In this document: one piece after another, positions 19,616 to 28,520 of the stretch
Position numbering within the stretch: the stretch's first letter is position 1
Layout of the letters: each line of letters begins with the position of its first letter
DNA from: Flavobacteriaceae bacterium UBA3356
GTDB taxonomy: Bacteria > Bacteroidota > Bacteroidia > Flavobacteriales > Flavobacteriaceae
Length of the DNA stretch: 64,000 nt
NCBI GenBank assembly: GCA_002360635.1
Contig: DEQW01000001.1
Location: 124,001-188,000, forward strand
Direction of reading: 5' to 3'
The notes under the pieces: model-generated
What the model was told of the DNA's origin: nothing
Seen by the model: only the letters and a program-made list of their open reading frames with translations
Databases searched by the model: none
Translations under genes and position numbers: made by a program

Positions 19616-20446
19616 ATGAAACCAATTTTTACTTTTAAATGTTGGGTTTTCTTATTTACCACATGTATAATCCATACCATTTCTTTAGCTCAAGTAGGTA
19701 TTAATACGACTACTCCTAATGGTATTCTAGACGTGAACAGTAGCAACGCTGGTATTGTTTTACCAAGGGTTTCTTTAACTGCCACCAACGATCCATTACC
19801 CGTAAAAAATCCTCAAACAGGAGCAATCCCTGTAGGAACTGTTGTTTATAACATTAATACTACCAATACTGGTAGTAACGATGTTTATAAGGGTATTTAT
19901 GTTTGGACCGGTACCGAATGGTACAATAAGTTTACAAAAAAACAAGCTGAAATTTTTAAGCAAAGTGGTCCTTCCAATAATGGAATGTTACGAACAGCTT
20001 CAAATGTAGATTACCAGGACATACCTAACCTTGGAGTTTCTGACAATCAAAGTTTTACAGCTAAATATTCTGGAACCTATAAAATTGAACTTAATTTAAA
20101 TTATGGAGGAGGATACGTTAAAGATCTAGAGCCTGGAGCTATTGATATATCTGTTCAAAAAGGGAATTTTAAATTTGCTTTTGATGGTCTCTCAAGCGAT
20201 ATAATCATACCAGCTCATACAAAATCAACCTTGCTAGTCACTCGGTATTATGCTATTTGGGAACAATATTCAATTGTTAGGTATGTTGACCTTACAGCAG
20301 GAACGTCCTATGATTTTAGTTTACAATTTGATCAATTACCGTCTCCAGAATTTGTAGGCAATGGTAATTCAGGTGACGGCCTAGGATATATTGGGATTCC
20401 CGATCACGTTCCTTGTTCCGTAGAATTCACCTATATAGAAAACTAA
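19616..20446 (+). CDS. Secreted QVGIN-family protein, tandem copy A
   Basis: 276 residues. The signal peptide ends ISLAQ, then QVGINTTTPNGILDVNSSNAG and the block IVLPRVSLTATNDPLPVKNP ... VVYNINTTNTGSNDVYKGIYVWTG. The C-terminal ~150 residues hold FTAKYSGTYKIELNLNYGGG and YVDLTAGTSYDFSLQFDQ, a beta-sandwich pattern like C1q/TNF domains, ending VPCSVEFTYIEN. The same order recurs in the next two genes, so they are tandem duplicates. First gene of a four-gene operon (gaps of 12, 23 and 34 bases). No known function. Confidence 0.82.
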   Translation: MKPIFTFKCWVFLFTTCIIHTISLAQVGINTTTPNGILDVNSSNAGIVLPRVSLTATNDPLPVKNPQTGAIPVGTVVYNINTTNTGSNDVYKGIYVWTGTEWYNKFTKKQAEIFKQSGPSNNGMLRTASNVDYQDIPNLGVSDNQSFTAKYSGTYKIELNLNYGGGYVKDLEPGAIDISVQKGNFKFAFDGLSSDIIIPAHTKSTLLVTRYYAIWEQYSIVRYVDLTAGTSYDFSLQFDQLPSPEFVGNGNSGDGLGYIGIPDHVPCSVEFTYIEN

Positions 20447-20458
20447 AATATTAAAGAG

Positions 20459-21283
20459 ATGAAAAAAATTACAACTTTTCTAGTTTGTCTTGCAGTATTC
20501 TCGGTTAGCAATTTTTGTTTTGCACAAGTGGGGATTGGCACTAACAACCCCAAAGGTATTCTCGATGTAGAGAGTAACGAACACGGGATTGTATACCCAA
20601 GTGTTGCATTAACTGCTTCCAATGTTGAATTACCTGTAATAAACCCACAGGGCGGCTCTATAGCTATAGGCACAACCGTTTACAATACAAATACTACTAA
20701 TACCGGAAGTTTTGATGTAAAACCAGGAATTTATTCTTGGGATGGATCTAGGTGGATTACGCACTTCTATGTTCGTCAATTTAGGTTTTACGAACAAAAC
20801 GCTGTACTAAGGTCTTCTTCCATTCTTGGTTGGGAGGATGTTCCTAATTTAGGTGCTTTAAGCGGAAACAACTTCACAGCAAAATACTCTGGAGTATATA
20901 AAATAAATATAAATGTTAACTATGGAGGTGGTGAAGTGGTTGATTCAACAAATGTAAATACGGTACAAGCTAAAGGAGATTTTAGGTTTACTTTTAATAC
21001 TCCCACTCCCATTGTTGAGCTTATTGATATAAAATCTTATTCAACCTACAACACACATGTAGGTTCTGGAACACAATTCAGTAATACTTGGATTCAAACT
21101 GATAAAACTATTTATGTTGATTTGGTTGGCGGTCAAACGTACACATTTAATCTGCAATTTAATCAGGATCCGGGAAATGGCTTTAAAGGAGATGGAAACC
21201 TTGTGGGATTAGATGACGGAAGAGGTTATGTAGGAGCAGATATTCCCTGTAGGATTGAAATTTCGTATATAGATGAAATTTAA
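20459..21283 (+). CDS. Secreted QVGIG-family protein, tandem copy B
   Basis: 274 residues, parallel to copy A along its whole length: signal ..NFCFAQ, QVGIGTNNPKGILDVESNEHG, IVYPSVALTASNVELPVINP, VYNTNTTNTGSFDVKPGIYSWDG, then a beta-rich end with FTAKYSGVYKININVNYGGG and YVDLVGGQTYTFNLQFNQ, closing IPCRIEISYIDEI. It begins 12 bases after the stop of copy A. The conserved N-terminal block with a divergent sandwich suggests a common anchoring/assembly part and a variable exposed part (inference). Confidence 0.82.
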   Translation: MKKITTFLVCLAVFSVSNFCFAQVGIGTNNPKGILDVESNEHGIVYPSVALTASNVELPVINPQGGSIAIGTTVYNTNTTNTGSFDVKPGIYSWDGSRWITHFYVRQFRFYEQNAVLRSSSILGWEDVPNLGALSGNNFTAKYSGVYKININVNYGGGEVVDSTNVNTVQAKGDFRFTFNTPTPIVELIDIKSYSTYNTHVGSGTQFSNTWIQTDKTIYVDLVGGQTYTFNLQFNQDPGNGFKGDGNLVGLDDGRGYVGADIPCRIEISYIDEI

Positions 21284-21306
21284 GTTTCAAACTTAAAATA
21301 GATATT

Positions 21307-22128
21307 ATGAGCAATATTACTAAACTATATTTATTAATCATTCTTTTAGGAAACTTTGTGTCTGTCAATTCACAGGTAGCAATAGGAAAAACAGATCCGG
21401 AAGGAATGTTAGATTTACAAAACAACAATTCCATTGGGCTTGTGTTTCCAAAAGTTGCTTTAACAGCTAGCAACGTTCAAGCTCCCGTAACGAACCCTAA
21501 CGGAGGTAGCTTGGTGGAAGGCACCGTAGTCTTTAATACAAACGTCACTGATACAGGAGCTAACGATGTTTCACCGGGCATTTACGCTTGGGATGGGACA
21601 CAATGGAACCCACAATATTTAAGGGAACAGTCTGAAAAATTTGAACAATCACCTTTAGACATCAGAACAGAAACTGGTAGCACAGCATACAACAACGGAT
21701 CTTCAGATTGGATGGAGGTTGATGGTTTAGGAGATGGATCATCCTTTACACCTAAATACAGTGGAACATACCGAATTGAAATCAATTTTAATTTTGGTGC
21801 AGGAAAAATAAACCTTCCCAGCTCTGGTAAAATGAGTATGTCCACCCAAGAAGGACTTTTCAGGTTTACATTTGATGGCACACCACACGTAGTTTATACG
21901 CATTCCTATTCACTTTACAACGAAGATTTAGGATATTTCGAACAATTTAGACACGATACTTCTCAAGTATTCTATGTAAACCTTACTGCAGGGCAAGTTT
22001 ATCCCTTTAAAGTTGAAATAGACATATTTGTTTCTGATGGTTTTGAAGACAATGGTAACTCAGGTGATGGTAGAGGCCACGTAGGTGTGGAAAAACCTTG
22101 TACTGTAGAGTTTACATTTATTGAATAA
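21307..22128 (+). CDS. Secreted QVAIG-family protein, tandem copy C
   Basis: 273 residues. The third tandem paralogue: signal ..VSVNSQ, then VAIGKTDPEGMLDLQNNNSIG, LVFPKVALTASNVQAPVTNP, VFNTNVTDTGANDVSPGIYAWDG, FTPKYSGTYRIEINFNFGAG, FYVNLTAGQVYPFKVEID and a closing PCTVEFTFIE. The QVGIG start is changed to QVAIG. It lies between copy B (23 bases) and the anchor-B protein (34 bases) in the same operon. Function unknown. Confidence 0.82.
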   Translation: MSNITKLYLLIILLGNFVSVNSQVAIGKTDPEGMLDLQNNNSIGLVFPKVALTASNVQAPVTNPNGGSLVEGTVVFNTNVTDTGANDVSPGIYAWDGTQWNPQYLREQSEKFEQSPLDIRTETGSTAYNNGSSDWMEVDGLGDGSSFTPKYSGTYRIEINFNFGAGKINLPSSGKMSMSTQEGLFRFTFDGTPHVVYTHSYSLYNEDLGYFEQFRHDTSQVFYVNLTAGQVYPFKVEIDIFVSDGFEDNGNSGDGRGHVGVEKPCTVEFTFIE

Positions 22129-22162
22129 TATTATAACACATACTAACTAAATATAATTTCTA

Positions 22163-25100
22163 ATGAATAAATTTATACTTATTGCAGTTTTATTGAATTG
22201 CTGTATTATTTCTGCACAAACCCCATGTAATGGTGGAATGGCCGGTCCCTATCCGTGTGACGGGCTAACACTTCAATCGTTTATTCCCTTATCAACTTTT
22301 GGGGCAAGTACTGGAAATGATTCTTGGGGATGGACAGATCCCAGCACAGGAAAAGAATATGCCATCATGGGCGTAAACAACGGAACTGTTTTTATTGATA
22401 TATCAGATCCTATTAACCCTATATATTTAGGAAAACTCCCTTCTCATAACAACACCTCAAACCTTTGGCGTGATGTTAAAACTTATAACAACCATGCTTT
22501 TATAGTAAGTGAAGCCAGTGGTCACGGCATGCAGGTATTTGACTTAACAAAGCTTAGAAATGTAACAAACCCTCCCGAAACCTTCTCTAGAGATGCACAC
22601 TTTGGAGATTTTGGTAAAGCTCATAATATTGTTATAAACGAAGACACGGGATATGCCTACGTGGTTGGTACTAGAAGAGACGGTCTATCAAAAGGAGGCC
22701 CATGGTTTATTAATATTCAAAACCCTACAAATCCAGTATTAGAAGGTGTTTACGATGATGAACAGTACACCCACGATGCGCAGGTAGTAACGTACAATGG
22801 CCCTGATAGCGATTATACAGGAAAAGAGATATTTATAGGAAGTAATGAAGATGAGGTTTTAATTATGGATGTAACCAATAAATCCAATCCAATTAAAATT
22901 TCAACTATAACTTATGCCAATAGAGACTACACACATCAAGGTTGGTTTACTGAAGATCAACGCTATTTTATATTAGGTGATGAAACAGACGAACAGGCAG
23001 TTGGTTTTAACACTAAAACTGTGATTTTTGATTTTGAAGATCTTGATAACCCAAAATTTCATTTTAATTATTTTGGGCCAACAGCCGCAATTGACCACAA
23101 TGGATATGTAAAAGGGAATCGTTTTTATTTGGCAAATTATGGTGCTGGAATGCGTGTTATTAAAATAGATGATATTGCTAATAAAAACATGCAGGAAGTT
23201 GATTATTTTGATACGTATCCAGGCAGCAATAATGCCTCTTTTGCAGGGGTTTGGAACGTGTATCCATATTTTGAAAGCGGAAACATATTAGTAAGTGGTT
23301 ACAATGGCGGTTTCTATTTGGTTAAAGATCCAAATTACGATAATACCGCCCCCACAGTTTCTTGCCAACCAGTAACAGCAACACTAGACCGCACAACAGG
23401 TTCCGTAACTATAACAGCAAACGATGTAGACAACGGTTCGACAGATGACTTCGGAATTGTTAAAAAAACCATTGAAGCCACTAAAACTACCTTTAATTGT
23501 GCTGACGTTGGAAAATCATTCCCAGTTACGTTAACTGTTGAAGATGATTACGGAAACAAATCATCTTGCAGTACCACAATAACTATAGAAGCCGAAACAA
23601 CCAGTTATAATGGTTCGAGTTGGTCTAATGGCATACCTTCTGTAGGCTCTAATGCAAAAATTAGTGCCGACTACAGCACTGCTACCAATACCAGTTTTGA
23701 ATCTTGTATTTGTGAAATTGATGCAAATAGAACATTAACCGTTGGCGCTGGGGATTACATTAATGTGCAAAGAGACATTACGGTAAACGGAAACCTATTT
23801 ATTGCACATGAAGGCAGTGTTGTACAACAAGACAATGATGCAGTAACTATAAACAATGGCACTATTTCAGTAGAAAAAATCACACCTAACTTAGATGAAC
23901 GTGATTTTATGATATTGGGTAGTCCCGTTTCTGGAGAAACCCGAAATGGTGTGTATGGCACTTCAGTAATGGTACGTAACCATATTACTGGAAATTTTGT
24001 TCCTAATGAAGATGTAGAAAATGATTTCCCTTTAGCTGAAAATTTTGCTGATGACAATGGCGATAACTGGGTAAATTACACAGGAACCATCAATGCAGGA
24101 GAAGGATATTTAGTACGACCACAAACAACGCCAACTGGAACAGGGTCATTTACGTTAGATTACACACAAGGAACTTTAAACAATGGAATTATAACATTTG
24201 ATTTATTGTTCAACACCGAAGCAAACGATAGCCCAAATATGTTAAGTAATCCATATCCTTCAGCAATTGATGCAGATTCATTTTTAGACGCAAACCCAAC
24301 TATACAAACACTTTATTTTTGGGAACACCTAACAGCCCCTAACCCATCGTATCCGGGCTATAACCCTAACAATTATAACATGAGCGATATCTCTATGTAT
24401 AATGAAATGGGAGGATCTGCTGCAGGAAACGACCCAGGCAATTCAACTCAACCTAATGGGTACATTGCTTCAGGGCAAGGGTTTGGAGTAAAAACCACAG
24501 CTGCTGCAACTGCTGTTTTCAACAATAACATGAGAGTCAATGAAAATAATGATACCTACAGAAAAACCTCATTTGAAAGTGACCGTATATGGCTAAGTGT
24601 ATATAATGAAAGATGGGAAATGGGAAGTTCCATTCTTATTGGGTTTTCTGATGCCTCTACCAATAGTCTTGATACTAAATACGATAGCAAGCGATTGGCA
24701 ACCCCAGTTTCATTGTATTCTGAAATGCCATCAGGAGAACAATTGGCCATTCAAGGATTAGCACCACTTGAAAATGAGACACAAGTATCACTTGGGTTTG
24801 ACACACAGATTGACGAAGAAACAACATACCGCATTTCTATCAATAATATAGAAGGTATTAACATAGAAGATACCACAGTGTACCTAATCGACAACAAAAA
24901 CAACAATGTTACCAATTTAAGCGAAACGGATTACGAATTTACAACTGTTAAAGGCCAATTTAACAGCCGTTTCACACTTCAGTTTAAAAGCAGTGTAGTA
25001 TTAGATGTGACGGATATTCTTTCAAATGTTACCATCTTCCCAAATCCGGCAAGCCATACGCTTAACATCGTTTCGCCAAATGCTTATTTAGAAAACATTT

Positions 25101-25255
25101 CGGTATACGATTTATTAGGGAGAAGAATCAATAAGAAAGTAGGCCCAAAAACCAACAACTATCAACTTAAGCTGTCACAACTTAACACAGGGATTTATTT
25201 TGTGAAAATTGATACCGAAGTTGGAACGGTAACCAAAAAACGGATTAAAAAATAG
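22163..25255 (+). CDS. Choice-of-anchor B family protein with T9SS sorting domain
   Basis: 1030 residues. After a signal peptide (~1-19) comes a choice-of-anchor-B/LVIVD propeller (~20-395), with repeats such as GTVFIDISDPINPIYLGKLP, MQVFDLTKLRN and VLIMDVTNKSNPIKI. An HYR/Ig-like segment follows (~400-475; CQPVTATLDRTTGSVTITAND), then a long beta-rich region, and a C-terminal T9SS type A domain (ITFPNPASHTLNI-like stretch near VTIFPNP, then ISVYDLLGRRI ... TGIYFVKI). It should be exported to the surface. It ends the operon of three QVGIG proteins, suggesting the four act together. A perfect terminator follows. Confidence 0.9.
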   Translation: MNKFILIAVLLNCCIISAQTPCNGGMAGPYPCDGLTLQSFIPLSTFGASTGNDSWGWTDPSTGKEYAIMGVNNGTVFIDISDPINPIYLGKLPSHNNTSNLWRDVKTYNNHAFIVSEASGHGMQVFDLTKLRNVTNPPETFSRDAHFGDFGKAHNIVINEDTGYAYVVGTRRDGLSKGGPWFINIQNPTNPVLEGVYDDEQYTHDAQVVTYNGPDSDYTGKEIFIGSNEDEVLIMDVTNKSNPIKISTITYANRDYTHQGWFTEDQRYFILGDETDEQAVGFNTKTVIFDFEDLDNPKFHFNYFGPTAAIDHNGYVKGNRFYLANYGAGMRVIKIDDIANKNMQEVDYFDTYPGSNNASFAGVWNVYPYFESGNILVSGYNGGFYLVKDPNYDNTAPTVSCQPVTATLDRTTGSVTITANDVDNGSTDDFGIVKKTIEATKTTFNCADVGKSFPVTLTVEDDYGNKSSCSTTITIEAETTSYNGSSWSNGIPSVGSNAKISADYSTATNTSFESCICEIDANRTLTVGAGDYINVQRDITVNGNLFIAHEGSVVQQDNDAVTINNGTISVEKITPNLDERDFMILGSPVSGETRNGVYGTSVMVRNHITGNFVPNEDVENDFPLAENFADDNGDNWVNYTGTINAGEGYLVRPQTTPTGTGSFTLDYTQGTLNNGIITFDLLFNTEANDSPNMLSNPYPSAIDADSFLDANPTIQTLYFWEHLTAPNPSYPGYNPNNYNMSDISMYNEMGGSAAGNDPGNSTQPNGYIASGQGFGVKTTAAATAVFNNNMRVNENNDTYRKTSFESDRIWLSVYNERWEMGSSILIGFSDASTNSLDTKYDSKRLATPVSLYSEMPSGEQLAIQGLAPLENETQVSLGFDTQIDEETTYRISINNIEGINIEDTTVYLIDNKNNNVTNLSETDYEFTTVKGQFNSRFTLQFKSSVVLDVTDILSNVTIFPNPASHTLNIVSPNAYLENISVYDLLGRRINKKVGPKTNNYQLKLSQLNTGIYFVKIDTEVGTVTKKRIKK

Positions 25256-25277
25256 CCCCCAATACAAGCCTAGCAGT

Positions 25278-25305
25278 AAGCCTGAAGCAAATTTGCTTCA
25301 GGCTT
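25278..25305 (+). terminator. Terminator of the QVGIG/anchor-B operon
   Basis: A perfect 28-base palindrome, AAGCCTGAAGCAAA/TTTGCTTCAGGCTT, followed by a T run. Confidence 0.93.
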
Positions 25306-25393
25306 TTTTTATACGCTTCATTCTCAATTTTAACTACACCTCTACCAATCAACCAATAACCCTCTGAATGTTAGTTATATAGATTTTTTGGTG

Positions 25394-25420
25394 CTTCATC
25401 GAATTTCTTACATTTCAATA
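25394..25420 (+). promoter_or_regulatory. ATCG motif upstream of S74-chaperone QVGIN gene
   Basis: CTTCATCGAATTTCTTACATTTC: ATCG lies 71 bases before the chosen ATG. TACATTTC (25409-25416) is one base off the -7 consensus. The motif falls inside the longest possible ORF, which argues for the later start codon. Confidence 0.5.
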
Positions 25421-25468
25421 AATAGATTTCTTATCATTATGATACCAAATAATAATGATATATCGATT

Positions 25469-26821
25469 ATGAAGACAACTAAACAAAAATATCGTAACTT
25501 TTTAACATTTATATTGCTTTTATCTTTATCAACTGTATTTGCCCAAGTAGGGATTAACACAACTGATCCTGCAGATGGATCTATTTTAGATATAACAAGT
25601 AGCGATAAAGGTATTTTTATACCACGAATTGAATTAACCAACCTTACTACAATGGCTCCTATAACAGGCATTGCAAACAACCCTACAGATCTTGCTAATG
25701 CAGAAGGCCTTATGGTCTATAATACTAGTACTACAACAGGCCCAGGTTTTTTTGTATGGAATGGAGGGAATTGGGAAATAGTAGGAGATAACAATGATGA
25801 TTGGAAACGTTCAGGTAATTCAGGAACTACAGGAACTGATTTTATCGGAACAACTGATGGACAACCGCTTCTATTTAAAACAAATAATAGTAATCGTTTT
25901 GAAATAACTGCGAATGGCAGATTAAGAGCTTATAATAGTGGTAGTCAAGTACAACCTTCGTATTCTTGGAATAACAGTACCTCTACAGGAATGTTTAGAC
26001 CCGATAATAATCAACTAGGGTTTACTACAGATGGCAATGAAAGACTTAGGATAGATGCTAATGGTCTAATAGGTATTAATAATAACAATGTACTATCAAG
26101 ACTTCATATTAAAGAGAGTACAAATACTCAAGGTCCTTTTTATTCAGAAATTACAAACAGTAATTCAAATTGGAGTGCTGTAGAAGCTTATAACCCGAAA
26201 ATTAGTAATGGTGCTGGAATATTAGGAACAGGATTTTTTGGAATTGTAGGTCAAGCAACAGCAGCAGCCGGATGGGCTGGATATTTTACTTATGATGTTT
26301 GGATGGATAATGATTTTTATGTTTATAATAATTCTTATTTATGGAATCTTGATGTAGATAATGATTTAACAGTATATGGTACTCTAACAAACCTATCAGA
26401 TAGAAGGATTAAAACCAATATCCAAAACATAGATGGAGCATTAAATATTATTAACAAGTTAAAACCTAAAGTTTATGACAAAAATACTGAGCTAATTGAA
26501 AAAAATAGTAAAGTTGAAAAATCGAAATTAAAAATCAATCAAAACGGCCTTAGAAATACGGATGACAAATCTGTTCGAAAGGAACAGGAAAGAAAAAAAG
26601 AGTTCGGTTTAATTGCTCAAGATTTAGAGTTAGTTCTTCCAGAATTAGTTTTTGAAAAAGGCACAAAGTTAAAGGGGTTAAAAGGAGAAAACTTAAAGGC
26701 AGTAAACTACATAGGTCTCATACCTATATTAACCAAGGCTATTCAAGAACAGCAAGAACAAATCAAATCGTTAGAGCAAAGAATAGAAAGCCTCGAAAGA
26801 GCTATAAGAAACAAAAAATGA
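25469..26821 (+). CDS. Secreted QVGIN-family protein with S74 intramolecular chaperone domain
   Basis: 450 residues from the ATG at MKTTKQKYRN. A longer TTG-started frame exists but would put 27 non-signal residues ahead of the signal peptide. The signal ends TVFAQ, then QVGINTTDPADGSILDI and the family block. The middle holds SWNNSTSTGMFRPDNNQLGF repeats seen in fibre-like proteins. From ~305 comes a peptidase S74/endosialidase chaperone domain: candidate autocleavage Ser310 in LSDRRIKTNIQ, then EFGLIAQDLELVLPELV and a C-terminal coiled coil (QEQQEQIKSLEQRIESLER). Such domains trimerise beta-helical fibres and then cleave off. Its own transcription unit. Confidence 0.88.
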   Translation: MKTTKQKYRNFLTFILLLSLSTVFAQVGINTTDPADGSILDITSSDKGIFIPRIELTNLTTMAPITGIANNPTDLANAEGLMVYNTSTTTGPGFFVWNGGNWEIVGDNNDDWKRSGNSGTTGTDFIGTTDGQPLLFKTNNSNRFEITANGRLRAYNSGSQVQPSYSWNNSTSTGMFRPDNNQLGFTTDGNERLRIDANGLIGINNNNVLSRLHIKESTNTQGPFYSEITNSNSNWSAVEAYNPKISNGAGILGTGFFGIVGQATAAAGWAGYFTYDVWMDNDFYVYNNSYLWNLDVDNDLTVYGTLTNLSDRRIKTNIQNIDGALNIINKLKPKVYDKNTELIEKNSKVEKSKLKINQNGLRNTDDKSVRKEQERKKEFGLIAQDLELVLPELVFEKGTKLKGLKGENLKAVNYIGLIPILTKAIQEQQEQIKSLEQRIESLERAIRNKK

Positions 26822-26971
26822 TGTCTCTTCTTAGACTTAAGACCTAAAGTAAAAGGGTTGTATAATAAATAATAAGTATATCAGGATTTATTCTTTAAAC
26901 TGTATAGTTATTTTAAGACGGGTCCTCCACTCAGCAAACTCATTGATACTCCATACATAAGCCATAGATAG

Positions 26972-27018
26972 TTCATTGTTTTGTAGGAATTGAGTCTTTT
27001 TTCCTACAAAACAATGAA
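26972..27018. repeat. Perfect 18-bp inverted repeat in an intergenic region
   Basis: The arms TTCATTGTTTTGTAGGAA and TTCCTACAAAACAATGAA are perfect complements around an 11-base loop. There is no T tract in the usual place, so it is not a plain terminator. It may be an mRNA-end hairpin, a MITE remnant or a protein site. Confidence 0.8.
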
Positions 27019-27072
27019 TGTATCATAAAACATTAAGTAACAAACACTTGATACCTTAAGAAAGAGTCATTT

Positions 27073-27399
27073 TTACAAATACCGAAAAAAACTCCAAAAC
27101 GGTCTGTTCTTTAAATACAGTATATCCTGTTCCTTTTCATACGCTTCCCGTTCAAAACTAATGTTTCGATACGCAGTATATCGGTTTTTGTACTGTACCA
27201 GTCTTAACGCATATTCAATACCGTACCACAAATAAAAAGGCAACACTAATAGCTCTATCTGTTGCCGTAGGTGAATGCGTTCATGGTTCATAAAAATTGC
27301 ATCGGCTTTTAAAGCACTATCTTTTAATAATAAGAAAGGCCATAATGCAATTCCAGTAAACTTTTTCCGAAGTAAAAAAGGGGACACCAAAACAATCAT
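27073..27399 (-). CDS. Small membrane-associated protein with HExxH motif
   Basis: 108 residues. A hydrophobic start (IVLVSPFLLRKKFTGIALWPFLLL) is followed by IFMNHERIHLRQQIELLVLPFYLWYGIEYALRL. HERIH fits HExxH, as in zinc peptidases of the M48/M56 type, but the third ligand is not obvious and the protein is much shorter than known peptidases. Similar small conserved proteins occur in Flavobacteriaceae. It may be a minimal membrane metallopeptidase or a relic. It stands alone between two S74 genes, in the opposite direction. Confidence 0.72.
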   Translation of the reverse strand: MIVLVSPFLLRKKFTGIALWPFLLLKDSALKADAIFMNHERIHLRQQIELLVLPFYLWYGIEYALRLVQYKNRYTAYRNISFEREAYEKEQDILYLKNRPFWSFFRYL

Positions 27400-27466
27400 A
27401 AAGTAAAGGTAAAAACTATATAGTAATTTCTATTATTCTGATTTTCAATAACTAAAAAACAACATT

Positions 27467-27513
27467 TTATCGATAATTAAAACCAATACGTCGATTATCT
27501 CGTAAGTATCGTG
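27467..27513 (+). promoter_or_regulatory. ATCG motifs upstream of second S74 gene
   Basis: TTATCGATAA palindrome with ATCG 73 bases before the ATG, followed by TCGATTATCTCG and GTATCGTG. It is the most divergent of the four motif copies but lies at the same distance. Confidence 0.42.
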
Positions 27514-27541
27514 TAAACTAACCCTTACTAAATTACTACTT

Positions 27542-28432
27542 ATGAAATCCATTACTTTAAAACATTATTTATTTACCACTTTTCTGCTTCTTACAACAGT
27601 ATTTCTGCAAGCTCAAGTAGGTATTGGCACCCTATCTCCTTTAAATCAATTGGACGTAAAAGTGCCTGGTACAGGTTCAGATGGTATTAATATTCAAAAT
27701 GACAGCTTTAACACACAACTACTCACTGAAGGTAGCGGCACATTTGCAATGAACAATTCATCCAATAGTGGATCCTATAATTTTAGGTTTGCAAATGCTA
27801 CTAGATATATTATGACCGATGATCTAATATACCCATCCGTCAATGCAACTGACAATACCGTAAACGGAGCATTGGATATTGGTAGGTTTAATGCGCATTT
27901 TAGAAGAGTCTATACCCGAGGCATCCACACCAATGATAACGATGTTGATGGTGGACTTCGCATAAATATAGGAAGCGGGGGCGGAACAACGGCCGATTAT
28001 AACTTTAGCGATTTTGCTTTTTACCCTATTACCAACCGTCGCAGAAATTTAGGGCGTTCCAGTAATGCTTGGGACAATGTATATGCAGATGATTATGTTA
28101 CCGTATCTGACCGTCGTGAAAAGAAAAACATCAAAACCCTAAACTTAGGCATGAACATTATCACTAAGATAAATACTTATAAGTACGTTTACAAAAATGA
28201 TAATAATAATGAAGAACATTTCGGTTTTATGGCCCAGGAGCTCCAAAAAATAGTACCTGAATTAGTCGCCATTGGAAATGACGAAAATAAAACCCTTGGG
28301 ATAAGCTACAGTGAATTAATCCCAATTTTAGTAAACGCGCTAAAGGAGCAGGACGATAAGATTGATAATTTAGAAAAAGTTGTCCTTTCCATTCAAAAAA
28401 AGTTAGATATAGATACCGCTTCTATGAAATAG
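27542..28432 (+). CDS. Secreted QVGIG-family protein with S74 intramolecular chaperone domain
   Basis: 296 residues. The signal ends FLQAQ and the mature start is VGIGTLSPLNQLDV. A short beta-rich middle (~50-180) holds NNSSNSGSYNFRFANATRY and LDIGRFNAHFRRVYTRG. The S74 chaperone domain is at ~185-296: Ser189 in VSDRREKKNIKTLN, HFGFMAQELQKIVPELV and a terminal coiled coil (LKEQDDKIDNLEKVVLSIQKKL). Compared with the 450-residue relative it lacks most of the fibre-like middle. It is followed by a good terminator. Confidence 0.87.
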   Translation: MKSITLKHYLFTTFLLLTTVFLQAQVGIGTLSPLNQLDVKVPGTGSDGINIQNDSFNTQLLTEGSGTFAMNNSSNSGSYNFRFANATRYIMTDDLIYPSVNATDNTVNGALDIGRFNAHFRRVYTRGIHTNDNDVDGGLRINIGSGGGTTADYNFSDFAFYPITNRRRNLGRSSNAWDNVYADDYVTVSDRREKKNIKTLNLGMNIITKINTYKYVYKNDNNNEEHFGFMAQELQKIVPELVAIGNDENKTLGISYSELIPILVNALKEQDDKIDNLEKVVLSIQKKLDIDTASMK

Positions 28433-28456
28433 CTTTTAGTTCAAAATCAAAACCCC

Positions 28457-28483
28457 AAAGCTCTTAGTGAAACTAAGGGCTTT
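28457..28483 (+). terminator. Terminator after second S74 gene
   Basis: AAAGCTCTTAG and CTAAGGGCTTT pair with one G-U wobble, then a T-rich stretch. Confidence 0.82.
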
Positions 28484-28520
28484 CTTTTTATTAACTTATC
28501 TTAAAAAGCATGCTACTTTA

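Noticed and set aside
25388..25468. TTG-started N-terminal extension of the S74 QVGIN gene
   Set aside because: It places 27 residues before a good signal peptide and overlaps the ATCG motif that is non-coding in the paralogues.
27073..27399. Calling the HERIH protein a zinc peptidase
   Set aside because: Only HExxH is visible; the protein is short and a third ligand is not evident, so only the motif is reported.
18098..28432. QVGIG/S74 cluster as a prophage
   Set aside because: All members have Sec signal peptides, and no capsid, portal, terminase, integrase or lysis genes are present.
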